Assembly (NCBI GenBank): GCA_964574325.1
Contig: CAZNMY010000014.1
Coordinates: 21,101 to 85,100, forward strand
Length of the DNA stretch: 64,000 nucleotides
DNA from: CAMDPA01 sp964574325
GTDB lineage: Bacteria; Pseudomonadota; Alphaproteobacteria; Rhizobiales; Hyphomicrobiaceae
Direction of reading: 5' to 3'
Positions 42,939-50,938 of the stretch are shown piece by piece. The notes below the pieces were generated by a model. That model had not been told where the DNA came from, ran no database searches, and saw nothing but the letters and a program-made list of their open reading frames with translations. The position numbers and the translations under genes are program-made. Each line of letters begins with the position of its first letter. Positions within the stretch are counted from its first letter, which is position 1.

Positions 42939-45149
42939 ATGAAACTCGCTCTTCATATTTCGAACAATCCGCTTTCCGTTCGCCGGACGGGACGCGTGAG
43001 TATGCTTGCCCTTCTGGCAGCATTGCCGTGTACCAGCGCGCTCGCTCAGACGGCGCTTCCGCCGGTCGTCGTGGAAGGCGCGAGCCGAGCGGCACGGCCT
43101 CCGTCGAAGGCCGCGACGGAGGCTGAAACGGGGGCTGCGCCCACATCATCCGTGGTGCTGACGGCATCGGGGCAGGCGCGCCGCAGTGCGCCCCGTCCAC
43201 CGCAAGCCGGCGGCTCGCAGAGCGCTGCTTCGCAAGGTATTGGCGGTGAGGCTGCCGGTAGTGCCGATACGAACGCGTCGGCTGCGAGCGCAGGTGATCT
43301 CCTCGCCAACCAAGGCACTGCGACGACCGTCATCACGGGCGAGGAACTCAAGCAGCAGCAGGTGCGGTCGCCGGTCGAAGCGTTACGCGGCATTCCCGGT
43401 GTGGTCGTCGGGCGGACGGGCGGATTTGCCGGCGTATCTCAAGTGCGCATCCGCGGTGCGGAGGGCAATCATACGACGGTGCTCGTCGACGGCGTCGAGA
43501 TCAACAATCCCGGTGACGGCGAGTTCGATTTTTCCAATCTCGTCGGCGGCGAGGAAATCTCGCGCATCGAGGTGATGCGAGGACCGCAGTCCGGGCTTTA
43601 CGGTTCCGGCGCGATCGGTGGCGTGGTCAACATCGTGACGAAGTCGGGGAAAGGTCCGCTGGCGCTGACGACGCGCGCAGAAGCGGGCAGTTTCAATACC
43701 AAGGACGTCGCCAGCGTTCTGTCAGGCGGCAACGACAGGGCATGGGGACTGATCGGAATACAGACCCGTAAGACCGATGGCTTCAACATCGCGCCGATCG
43801 GACGGGAACGTGACGGCAGCCAGACGACGTCGTCGGTGATGAAGGGCGGGTTCAGCCCGCTCGAAGGTCTGACGTTCGACGGTTTCCTGCGACACACGGC
43901 AAAGCGCGGCAACCGGGACGAGGAGAACTTCACGGTTCCTGGCGTTCTGATCCAGCAGACGGATGCGCCGTCGCGCTTCTCGTCGGACCTGTGGGTCGGC
44001 TCGCTCGAGGCGAAGCTGGCGCTGTTCGGCGGCGCTTGGGTGCAGAGTGTGCGCGGCGAGCGGCGGGCGATCGTCAACGACGACTTGTCCGCAAATCCCG
44101 CGTTCGCGCCTTCCGAGTCCTTCGAGCGCTATCGGGCGAATGCGGAGACGTACCGCTACACCAGCACGTTCCGTCTCGACACGCCCGGCGTGCCGCAGGT
44201 GCGCCATTTCGTGACGGGACTCGTCGAGCAGAAGCACGAAGGGTTCGTGCAGCACACGTACGACGGGATCGATCACGAGCGGAAAACGCGCAGCCTCGTG
44301 GGCGAGGTCAGGGGCGAATACTGGAACAGTCTTTTCCTGTCCGGCTCGATGCGTCTCGACGACAACGACAGGTTCGGCGAGTTCACGACGTGGCGCACGA
44401 GTGCGTCGCTGAAGGTGCCGGGTACGCCGGTGCGGTTGCATTCGAGCTACGGCACCGGCGTCAAATTCGCGACGCTGTTCGAGCAGTTCGGCCGCGTGCC
44501 GAACTTCTTCACGCCCAATCCCAACCTTCGGCCGGAGACGGCGAAGGGCTGGGACGCCGGTGTCGAGCTGACATTGTTCGGCGGTGCTGCCGTCATCGAC
44601 GCGACGTGGTTCGACGGCGAACTCAAGGACAAGATCCGCGGCATCAACGGCGGCTCGACGGTCGCCAATATCGCTGGCGTCAGCACGCGGCAGGGGCTCG
44701 AATTGTCCGGTCGCGTGATGCCGCTGCCGGGCGTGACGATCGGTGCCGGCTACACGTGGCTCGAGGCGCTCGAGCCCTCCGGCCTTGTCGAACTGCGGCG
44801 GCCGGAGAACTCTGCGAGGGTCGATGTCGGCTACCGGTTCGACCGTGATCGCGCGAACGTCGGGCTCGCGGCCGTCTACAACGGCAGTCTGATCGACGAG
44901 GCGCTGCGCACGTCCAATCCCGGCATCTTCCCGCTGCGGTCGGAGCGCGTGACGCTGAAGGACTACTGGCTCGTGTCGGCGACGGCTTCCTACAAGCTGA
45001 CGCCGTCGGTCGAGATCTACGGCCGGGCCGAGAACGTCGTCGATCAGAAGTACCAGGAGGTCTACGGCTTCCAGACGCCGGGTGCTGCCGTCTATGGCGG
45101 TGTGCGTATCACGCTGCAGGACATCGCGTCGGCGGGCAAGGGCCAGTGA
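42939..45149 (+). CDS. TonB-dependent receptor, BtuB-like
   Basis: This 736-residue outer-membrane protein has a signal peptide (SMLALLAALPCTSALA), a low-complexity Ala/Ser linker to about 120, the plug domain (QVRSPVEALRGIPGVVVGRT, QVRIRGAEGNHTTVLVDGVE, IEVMRGPQSGLYGSGAIGGV) and a beta-barrel. The riboswitch directly upstream makes cobalamin the likely substrate. The long linker before the plug is unusual. The ORF extension back to 42522 would run through the riboswitch and is excluded. Confidence 0.93.
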   Translation: MKLALHISNNPLSVRRTGRVSMLALLAALPCTSALAQTALPPVVVEGASRAARPPSKAATEAETGAAPTSSVVLTASGQARRSAPRPPQAGGSQSAASQGIGGEAAGSADTNASAASAGDLLANQGTATTVITGEELKQQQVRSPVEALRGIPGVVVGRTGGFAGVSQVRIRGAEGNHTTVLVDGVEINNPGDGEFDFSNLVGGEEISRIEVMRGPQSGLYGSGAIGGVVNIVTKSGKGPLALTTRAEAGSFNTKDVASVLSGGNDRAWGLIGIQTRKTDGFNIAPIGRERDGSQTTSSVMKGGFSPLEGLTFDGFLRHTAKRGNRDEENFTVPGVLIQQTDAPSRFSSDLWVGSLEAKLALFGGAWVQSVRGERRAIVNDDLSANPAFAPSESFERYRANAETYRYTSTFRLDTPGVPQVRHFVTGLVEQKHEGFVQHTYDGIDHERKTRSLVGEVRGEYWNSLFLSGSMRLDDNDRFGEFTTWRTSASLKVPGTPVRLHSSYGTGVKFATLFEQFGRVPNFFTPNPNLRPETAKGWDAGVELTLFGGAAVIDATWFDGELKDKIRGINGGSTVANIAGVSTRQGLELSGRVMPLPGVTIGAGYTWLEALEPSGLVELRRPENSARVDVGYRFDRDRANVGLAAVYNGSLIDEALRTSNPGIFPLRSERVTLKDYWLVSATASYKLTPSVEIYGRAENVVDQKYQEVYGFQTPGAAVYGGVRITLQDIASAGKGQ

Positions 45150-45158
45150 ATGCCGGAG

Positions 45159-45188
45159 GGCTCTGCGATCCAACGGGGTTGCGGAGCC
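45159..45188 (+). terminator. Hairpin after the BtuB-like gene
   Basis: GGCTCTGC and GCGGAGCC form an 8-bp stem with one G-T pair ten bases after the stop codon. There is no T-run. Confidence 0.3.
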
Positions 45189-45303
45189 AACTTCATGCGC
45201 GCGTAGAGATGTTTTCCGCGAGAAGTTGCTTTCCGGACGGCGATGATTAATCAGGCCACGACGCGATGCTTTCGTGCGCCCGGCAGGCGAGATAGACGGT
45301 GCA

Positions 45304-46515
45304 ATGACTTTTGCTCCGGATATCCCGCCCGCCATGTCCAGTGCCGATCAACTCAGGCAGGAACTGCCGCGCATCCCCAGTGACGCCCGTCCGCGTTTGC
45401 GGGTGGCGGCGCTGATCGCGACATCGGAGATCTCGGGGCCCGGGCGGCAACTCGTGGCGCTCGGCCGGGAGCTGCTACGGCGCGGCAACGAGTTCGTGAT
45501 CGTCGCGCTGAAGCGGCCGGGCGCGGAGAGTGCGTTCGTGGCGTTCGCGCGCACACAAGGCATCGAATGTCGTGAGGTGACGGATCGTGGACCGTTCGAT
45601 CCCAAGCTCGTCGGCGACGTTCGCGCGTTCTTGAGGGAGTGGCAGCCCGATGTCGTGCAGACGCACAGCTATAAGCCTACCAGCGTGCTCTACATGCTGC
45701 GCATGCTCGGCGTGCGATGTGCGTGGATCGGTTTTCACGAAGGCGCCACCGACAAAGGCTTCAAGGACCGCCTTTATACAAAGCTCGATTTCCGGATGCT
45801 GCGCGCGGCGGATCGGGTTGTGGTGATGTCGCAGAAGCAGAAGGCGATCTTTCCTCCGTTGTTCGCTCGCGTGCGGATCGTGAACAACGCCGTGCCGGAG
45901 CTGCCGCGTTCGATCGATGTCGCGTCGGTGCCTCCAGTGTTGCGACGGCGGCGGGGAGAAGGCCCCGTGCCGCTCGTCGGCGCGATCGGCCGGCTCAGCC
46001 GCGAGAAGGGCGTCGATGTGTTTCTAAATGCGCTGGCGCTGCTGAAGTCGCGTGGCATTGCCTTCCGCGGCGTGATCGTGGGAGAGGGCGCACTTGATGC
46101 CGAGTTGAAAGAGCAGGCGAGGCGATCGGGACTTTCGGGCGATGTCCATTTCACGGGCCGGGTCGATGCGATGCTCGAGGTTTACGAGGCGCTCGATCTG
46201 ATGGTCATCCCGTCGCGAAGCGAAGGGTTGCCCAGTGCCCTGCTCGAGGCCTTGCAGACGGGATTGCCTGTCGTCACCACGCGCGTGGGGGCGATGATCG
46301 AGATCGTCGGCAACGAGCCGCGGTCGATGCGGATGGTGCTGCCGGAGAAGCCGGAGCTTCTCGCCGCTGCGATCGAAGCCGAACTGGCCGACATCGCGTC
46401 GCCGGAGGCTGCCGCGGCGCGCGCACGCGTGGCGGCTGCGTATTCGATCGCCAGGCGTTGCGATCACATGATGCAGATCTACGGCGAGGCTCTCGGCACA
46501 CGGGGGAGCGCGTGA
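45304..46515 (+). CDS. GT4-type glycosyltransferase
   Basis: This 403-residue GT-B enzyme begins with an N-terminal acceptor domain (RVAALIATSEISGPGRQLVA, then WQPDVVQTHSYKPTSV). The donor domain has GAIGRLSREKGVDVFLNAL, GVIVGEGALDAELKEQARRS and the EX7E-like motif SRSEGLPSALLEALQTGLPV. It would transfer a sugar from a nucleotide donor to a glycan or lipid, probably for surface polysaccharide. It overlaps the next glycosyltransferase by four bases (GTGA), so the two are co-expressed. Confidence 0.9.
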   Translation: MTFAPDIPPAMSSADQLRQELPRIPSDARPRLRVAALIATSEISGPGRQLVALGRELLRRGNEFVIVALKRPGAESAFVAFARTQGIECREVTDRGPFDPKLVGDVRAFLREWQPDVVQTHSYKPTSVLYMLRMLGVRCAWIGFHEGATDKGFKDRLYTKLDFRMLRAADRVVVMSQKQKAIFPPLFARVRIVNNAVPELPRSIDVASVPPVLRRRRGEGPVPLVGAIGRLSREKGVDVFLNALALLKSRGIAFRGVIVGEGALDAELKEQARRSGLSGDVHFTGRVDAMLEVYEALDLMVIPSRSEGLPSALLEALQTGLPVVTTRVGAMIEIVGNEPRSMRMVLPEKPELLAAAIEAELADIASPEAAAARARVAAAYSIARRCDHMMQIYGEALGTRGSA

Positions 46516-47591
46516 AGGTCGAGATGATCCTGCCGTCGCTGGCAGCGGCGGGTATGGAGGTGATGGTCGCGCGGCTCGTGCGCAAGCTCGCGGCGCGGGG
46601 TCACGACGTCGGTGTCACGTGCATCGTGGAGAAGGGTGTGTTGGCGCCCGAGCTCGAAGCGATCGGCATCCGGGTCAGTCTTCCCGGCGCGCAGGGGCTC
46701 GTCAATCCAGCCTGGCTGATGCGGCTGGCGGCGCACCTGAAGTCGCTCTCGCCCGAGGTCTTGCACATTCATTCCGGCGCCTGGTTCAAGGGCGTGATGG
46801 CGGCGCGCGCCTCGGGTATCCCGCGCGTGATCTACACCGCGCATGGTTTCATCGCGCACGAGCCGCGGATCGAGACCGTGCTCAACCGGATTGCGGCGCC
46901 ACTGACGAGCCGTGTGGTTTCGGTGTCCGATCACCTCGGAGAAACTTTGAAGTCGCGCGGCCTTGCCGGTCGCGAACTCGTCATCATCGCCAACGGCATC
47001 GACCTCGATCTGTTCAAGCCGGGGAACGGTTCGGGTGAAATCAGGAGGCGGCTCGGAATCGCTGCGGAGACGCTGCTGGTCGGAACGGTCGCGCGGCTCG
47101 AGCCGATCAAGAACCAGGCGATGCTGATCGACGGGATCGCGCAGGCGCGCGCGAAGGGTGTCGATTGCGCGGTCGTGCTGATCGGCGAGGGCTCGCTGCG
47201 CGGTGATCTCACGGCGCAGGCGGAGCGGCTGGGCGTCGGCGCGCACGTGCATTTCTGGGGGCTCGAACGCGACGTCGCGCGGCTCTATCCCGAGCTCGAC
47301 GTGTTCGCGCTTACATCCGATGCGGAGGGTACGTCTATCAGCCTGCTCGAAGCGATGGCATCGGGTGTGTGCCCTGTCGCGACGGATGTCGGTGGTAATC
47401 CGGCGGTGATCGGCGAGGCCGGAGTGCTGGTCGGAGCAAAGCGCCCAGACGAACTCGCAGAAGCGATTCAGGTGCTGGCGGCAGATCCAGCACGTCGTCG
47501 GGCGCTCGCGAAAGATGCGCGTGCGCGTGTCGCGGCGCAGTTCAGCGACGAAGCGATGCTGGATGCCTATGAGGCGCTCTATCGCCTGTAG
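46512..47591 (+). CDS. GT4-type glycosyltransferase, second of pair
   Basis: This 359-residue GT-B enzyme starts at a GTG that overlaps the upstream stop (GTGA) with GGGGAG before it. N-terminal features are LPSLAAAGMEVMVARLVRKL and EVLHIHSGAWFKGVMAARAS. The C-terminal half has GTVARLEPIKNQAMLIDGIA, VLIGEGSLRGDLTAQAERLG and the donor motif SDAEGTSISLLEAMASGVCP. Its sequence differs enough from the neighbour to suggest a separate linkage rather than duplication. The target glycan is unknown. Confidence 0.9.
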   Translation: MKVEMILPSLAAAGMEVMVARLVRKLAARGHDVGVTCIVEKGVLAPELEAIGIRVSLPGAQGLVNPAWLMRLAAHLKSLSPEVLHIHSGAWFKGVMAARASGIPRVIYTAHGFIAHEPRIETVLNRIAAPLTSRVVSVSDHLGETLKSRGLAGRELVIIANGIDLDLFKPGNGSGEIRRRLGIAAETLLVGTVARLEPIKNQAMLIDGIAQARAKGVDCAVVLIGEGSLRGDLTAQAERLGVGAHVHFWGLERDVARLYPELDVFALTSDAEGTSISLLEAMASGVCPVATDVGGNPAVIGEAGVLVGAKRPDELAEAIQVLAADPARRRALAKDARARVAAQFSDEAMLDAYEALYRL

Positions 47592-47606
47592 GTGCGCGAT
47601 GGACCG

Positions 47607-47993
47607 TCAGACCTTCTCGACCTTGTAGGCGGTGCCGAAGCGGCCGAAGTCGTGCGTCGTCACGCCGTTGCGGACCGAGCCCTGGTATTGCGCCAACGGC
47701 GCCAGCACGGTGACCTTCACGATGCCGGTCGCGCCTTCCTCGACGGCGCCGGCATGGATGGCGGCGGCGGCCAATGCACTGTCGCCGGTATAGGTGTCGG
47801 TGCCCCACACCATGCCTTCGTTGGCGCCGGTGACGCGGAAGTAGAACGTGTTGCCGGGCGTGTCGCAGAGATCCATGATTCGTGGCGGCGCTTCCGATGC
47901 CAGCAGCCCCTGGTCGAGCAGGGCCTTGATCTCTTTCTTCGTCAGCTTGCCCTTGCGGTCGAAGTGAGCGACCAGCTCCTGGATGACTTTCAT
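47607..47993 (-). CDS. LCCL-domain protein
   Basis: This 128-residue protein has a short helical N-terminus (MKVIQELVAHFDRKGKLTKK) and a domain reading FYFRVTGANEGMVWGTDTYT, then GDSALAAAAIHAGAVEEGA, GIVKVTVLAPLAQYQGSVRN. The GTDxYTxDS...AAxHAG pattern is that of LCCL domains, found in bacteria with toxin or surface functions. It is transcribed with the VWA and MoxR genes upstream, though an assembly gap lies between. The start at 47993 follows an AAAGAG site. Confidence 0.78.
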   Translation of the reverse strand: MKVIQELVAHFDRKGKLTKKEIKALLDQGLLASEAPPRIMDLCDTPGNTFYFRVTGANEGMVWGTDTYTGDSALAAAAIHAGAVEEGATGIVKVTVLAPLAQYQGSVRNGVTTHDFGRFGTAYKVEKV

Positions 47994-48025
47994 CGTGGGT
48001 CTCTTTCGGTGGGTGATGTGATCGC

Positions 48026-48121
48026 AGCCCCCCCCCGCGCCTCCGCCGGGCCACCAACCCCCCCCGGGGGGGGGGGGCCCGGGCGCGGGGGGGCCAACGC
48101 GTTTTCCATGGNNNNNNNNNN
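48026..48121. other. Assembly gap and homopolymer artefact
   Basis: Ten undetermined bases at 48112-48121 follow 85 bases of long C and G runs, which are unlike the rest of the window. This is most likely low-quality assembly sequence, and the true distance between the flanking genes is unknown. Confidence 0.9.
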
Positions 48122-48175
48122 GGGCCACCTCCCCCGCGAGGGGGGAGGGGAACGGGAAGCGGGTGCCGAAACGAG

Positions 48176-49531
48176 TTAGCCTTGCTGCATGTGGACGACG
48201 CGGCCGTAGGGTGGATGGAAGGTAGGTGAGGCGCCGGGGGGCAGCACCCAGAGCACGTCGTAGGGCATCGCTTCGGTGGGAAAGACGATGTCGCCGTCGG
48301 TGATGATGGCGACGGCGCGCACCTGGGCGTCCTCGGACAACTTGACCATTGCAGGTGACAGATCGCTGCCGCCGTAACCCGTGATCGCATAACGCGAGAG
48401 GTCCATCGGGGCTACGAGATCGTCAGCGGTTACGTCGGTATCGCACTGGAGCAGGCGGACCTGATCGACGGCGACGGTGTCGCAGAAGTCGGCGATGGCG
48501 CCGAGGGCGCGCGGGATCTCGTCGTTCATCGAGCCCGACGTGTCGAGTACGACGTTGAGGATCCAGCCTTGTCGGCGGCGACCGGGGAGGACGACGTCGG
48601 AGCTTTCGACCGGACGCCGCGACGGACGATTGAACGTGCGCTCGCCGGGCGCAACGCTTTCGAGCCAGCGTTGGAGGACGATCTGCCAGGGCGTGCGATA
48701 GAGGCCGCGCAGTGCCGTCACGACCTGCGATTGGCCGCCGTCGCCCATGCCGCGCATGCCCTTGATCGCGCCGATCGCCTTGGCGAGCGCGAGCGATCGC
48801 TCGGCTGCTTCGCGCATCTTTTCGGCATTGGCTTTCTGGCTCGCGGCGTCCTCGGGAAAGAGTTCGCGCTCGCGCTTCTCGTCGAGAACATCGCCTGCGT
48901 CGGCTGGGCCGTTGCCGTCTCCGGCCTCGCCTTTGGAGCCTTTGCCGAGCGCGCGGCCGACCGTGGTTTCCTCGCCGTCGAAAACCTGGGTCTTCGATTT
49001 CATGTTCTCGGCGTTGCGGCGCATTTCGAGGACGATCTCCTCGGCGCCCTTGTCGCGTGCGCCGGGCATGTCGAGACCGCCCGCGGGAACAGTGGTGAAA
49101 CCGAGCTCCTGCCGCAGGATGTCGTTGATGATGTAGTCGTGCGCGTAATTGAACTCGAGGTGATGGCTGCCGCGTGCGCGGTCGTGGGTTCTGAGCGCCA
49201 GATGCAGGAGCTCGTGGGCGAGGACGAAGATCAGCTCGTCGTCCTTGAGCTTGGCGGCGAAACGCGGGTTCGCGATCATGCGGCCCGACGCGAACACGCC
49301 CATCGTCTGGATGCGATCGTCGAGGGAAAAGCGTAGCGCGGCGGCGAGACCGGCGAGATAGGGCATCGGCACGGTGAGCAGCTTGAGGCCGCGTTCGATC
49401 CGTTTCAGTTGCAGGAGGTCGTCCTTGGCGAGGCCTTCGTGTGGTGTCAGCGGGACGATCGCTACGATCGGGGGCAGACCCCGCGGGTCTGACCCCACGA
49501 CAGGAGATTTCGCTTTGCGTTTGGTCGCCAT
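48176..49531 (-). CDS. VWA-like metallopeptidase-type protein (DUF2201)
   Basis: This 451-residue protein has an N-terminal zincin-like part with FVLAHELLHLALRTHDRARG (HExxH) and a helical linker with an acidic, low-complexity stretch. The C-terminal VWA-type domain has ILNVVLDTSGSMNDEIPRAL (MIDAS motif DxSxS), then GGSDLSPAMVKL and AIITDGDIVFPTEAMPYDVL. It pairs with the upstream MoxR ATPase, as this family usually does, to form an AAA-VWA assembly whose substrate is unknown. Near its N-terminus a 27-bp palindrome adds GSDPRGLPP in frame. The chosen start is the ATG at 49531. Confidence 0.85.
   Translation of the reverse strand: MATKRKAKSPVVGSDPRGLPPIVAIVPLTPHEGLAKDDLLQLKRIERGLKLLTVPMPYLAGLAAALRFSLDDRIQTMGVFASGRMIANPRFAAKLKDDELIFVLAHELLHLALRTHDRARGSHHLEFNYAHDYIINDILRQELGFTTVPAGGLDMPGARDKGAEEIVLEMRRNAENMKSKTQVFDGEETTVGRALGKGSKGEAGDGNGPADAGDVLDEKRERELFPEDAASQKANAEKMREAAERSLALAKAIGAIKGMRGMGDGGQSQVVTALRGLYRTPWQIVLQRWLESVAPGERTFNRPSRRPVESSDVVLPGRRRQGWILNVVLDTSGSMNDEIPRALGAIADFCDTVAVDQVRLLQCDTDVTADDLVAPMDLSRYAITGYGGSDLSPAMVKLSEDAQVRAVAIITDGDIVFPTEAMPYDVLWVLPPGASPTFHPPYGRVVHMQQG
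49470..49496. repeat. 27-bp palindromic element, copy E (in frame inside a gene)
   Basis: The copy reads GGGGGCAGACCCC then GCGGGTCTGACCCC and lies within the N-terminal codons of the VWA gene, encoding GSDPRGLPP on the minus strand. Confidence 0.85.
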
Positions 49532-49586
49532 GCCGGAAATTCCATAGAAGCGTGAAGGCCGAGAGACTTGGGGTGCTGTGGTGCTT

Positions 49587-49613
49587 GGGGTCAGACCCGC
49601 GGGGTCTGACCCC
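49587..49613. repeat. 27-bp palindromic element, copy F
   Basis: The copy reads GGGGTCAGACCCG then CGGGGTCTGACCCC. It fills most of the 89-base gap between the MoxR and VWA genes, and only 90 bases separate it from copy E. Confidence 0.85.
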
Positions 49614-49620
49614 GCTCGGC

Positions 49621-50694
49621 CTAGATTTTCGTCACCTGCTTCAGGAGATCGAGCATCGCGGGATCGGCGCCGAGAGCGCTCCATTGGGGCACGAGATCGC
49701 CGACGAGGATGAGTTGCTGCTCGGTCGACAGGCTCTTGAGGAAGCGATTGACGAGGCGTGGCGTCAGGCCCGCGAGCGTGCCTTCGCGGATGTTCTGGCG
49801 CATCGCGTTCAACACGAACCAGCGTGCGGCGTCGCCCTTGGGCAGCGCATCGGGGTGGCGGATGTAGTGGGCCAATGGATGCATCTTCTCGATCGCTTCC
49901 TCGGCGAGCGCGCAGAACACCGCGGCGTCTTCCGGCGAGATGCGGCCGAACGCGAGCGCGCGGCGTATCTCGCGGTTGAGCATTCCGCTCGCTTCAGCCA
50001 TGTCGAGCGCGCGTGAGAGCAACGTCCAGGCGCGCGGCGTCGAGAACGGCTGCGGCTCAGCCGGAACAGGGCGCATCAACGCGTCCGGCATATAGCCGAT
50101 GAAGCTCGTCACGTCGTTGCGCACGCCGTTCGATTTCGCCCAGGCCAGCCATTCGTGCGTTTCGACACGCAGGTTGAGGATCGTGACGCGGTTGACGAGT
50201 GCCGATGACATCGAGCGGACGAGCGCGCGATCCTGCACGCGGTTGCCGGCGGCGACGACCCACGTTCCCTTCGGCAGTGCGTGCTCGCCGAGGCGGCGTT
50301 CGAGCAGCAGCGAATACAGCGCCTTCTGGACGTCCGGCGCACAGGCGGGCAATTCGTCGAGGAACAGGCAAAACGGTTCGGGCCGCTCGGGCAGCAGGAT
50401 GCGCGGCGGGCAGAAGACCGAGCGTTCGCCGACGATGCGGGGAATGCCGCTGACGTCCTCGGGCGCGATCTGGGTGCCGAGCAGCGAGCGGCAGGGAAGG
50501 CCCGCTTCGGCCGCGGCCTGGACGACCATCTCGGACTTGCCGACGCCGGGCGGGGAAAGCAGCAGGAAGCTCTGCTCGGCAGCCATGCACTGGATCAGCT
50601 TCTTGGCCTGGGTCAGTGTGATCGTCTCACCGAGCGCGCTGTCGCCCTGGGCGGACATGAAGCTCCCGGCTTGTCCAGTGATCGCTTGGCTCAT
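49621..50694 (-). CDS. MoxR-type AAA+ ATPase
   Basis: This 357-residue ATPase has Walker A SPPGVGKSEMVVQ (near residue 50), Walker B FCLFLDELPAC and sensor-1 TWVVAAGNRVQDRA. It belongs to the MoxR-like group that acts with VWA proteins to insert metals or remodel proteins. The VWA partner is immediately downstream, 89 bases away. The start at 50694 follows a GAGACGGGG site. A longer frame from 51033 overlaps argJ on the other strand and is rejected. Confidence 0.88.
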   Translation of the reverse strand: MSQAITGQAGSFMSAQGDSALGETITLTQAKKLIQCMAAEQSFLLLSPPGVGKSEMVVQAAAEAGLPCRSLLGTQIAPEDVSGIPRIVGERSVFCPPRILLPERPEPFCLFLDELPACAPDVQKALYSLLLERRLGEHALPKGTWVVAAGNRVQDRALVRSMSSALVNRVTILNLRVETHEWLAWAKSNGVRNDVTSFIGYMPDALMRPVPAEPQPFSTPRAWTLLSRALDMAEASGMLNREIRRALAFGRISPEDAAVFCALAEEAIEKMHPLAHYIRHPDALPKGDAARWFVLNAMRQNIREGTLAGLTPRLVNRFLKSLSTEQQLILVGDLVPQWSALGADPAMLDLLKQVTKI

Positions 50695-50938
50695 CCCCGT
50701 CTCCCTCGATGCAGCCGCCTGGATGCCGACTGTATGCCGGCATCGATCAGGGCAGCCCCCCGAGATGATAGTGCACCGAGGCTGGTTCAAGGGCAGGAAG
50801 TCTGTTTGTGGAAAATGTTGAAGGTGGGGGCGCGCCTGGTCCGCAGGCGGAACCTGCTCGAGGGCGATGCGAAGAGACTTGCTCGTTTCATGCTCGCATC
50901 GTAGCCAAGCCCGACTGGAAAACTGTGAGGATCTGCCC

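Noticed and set aside
43722..45335. 537-residue minus-strand frame opposite the BtuB-like gene
   Set aside because: Composition is Arg/His-rich antisense; the receptor on the plus strand is well supported.
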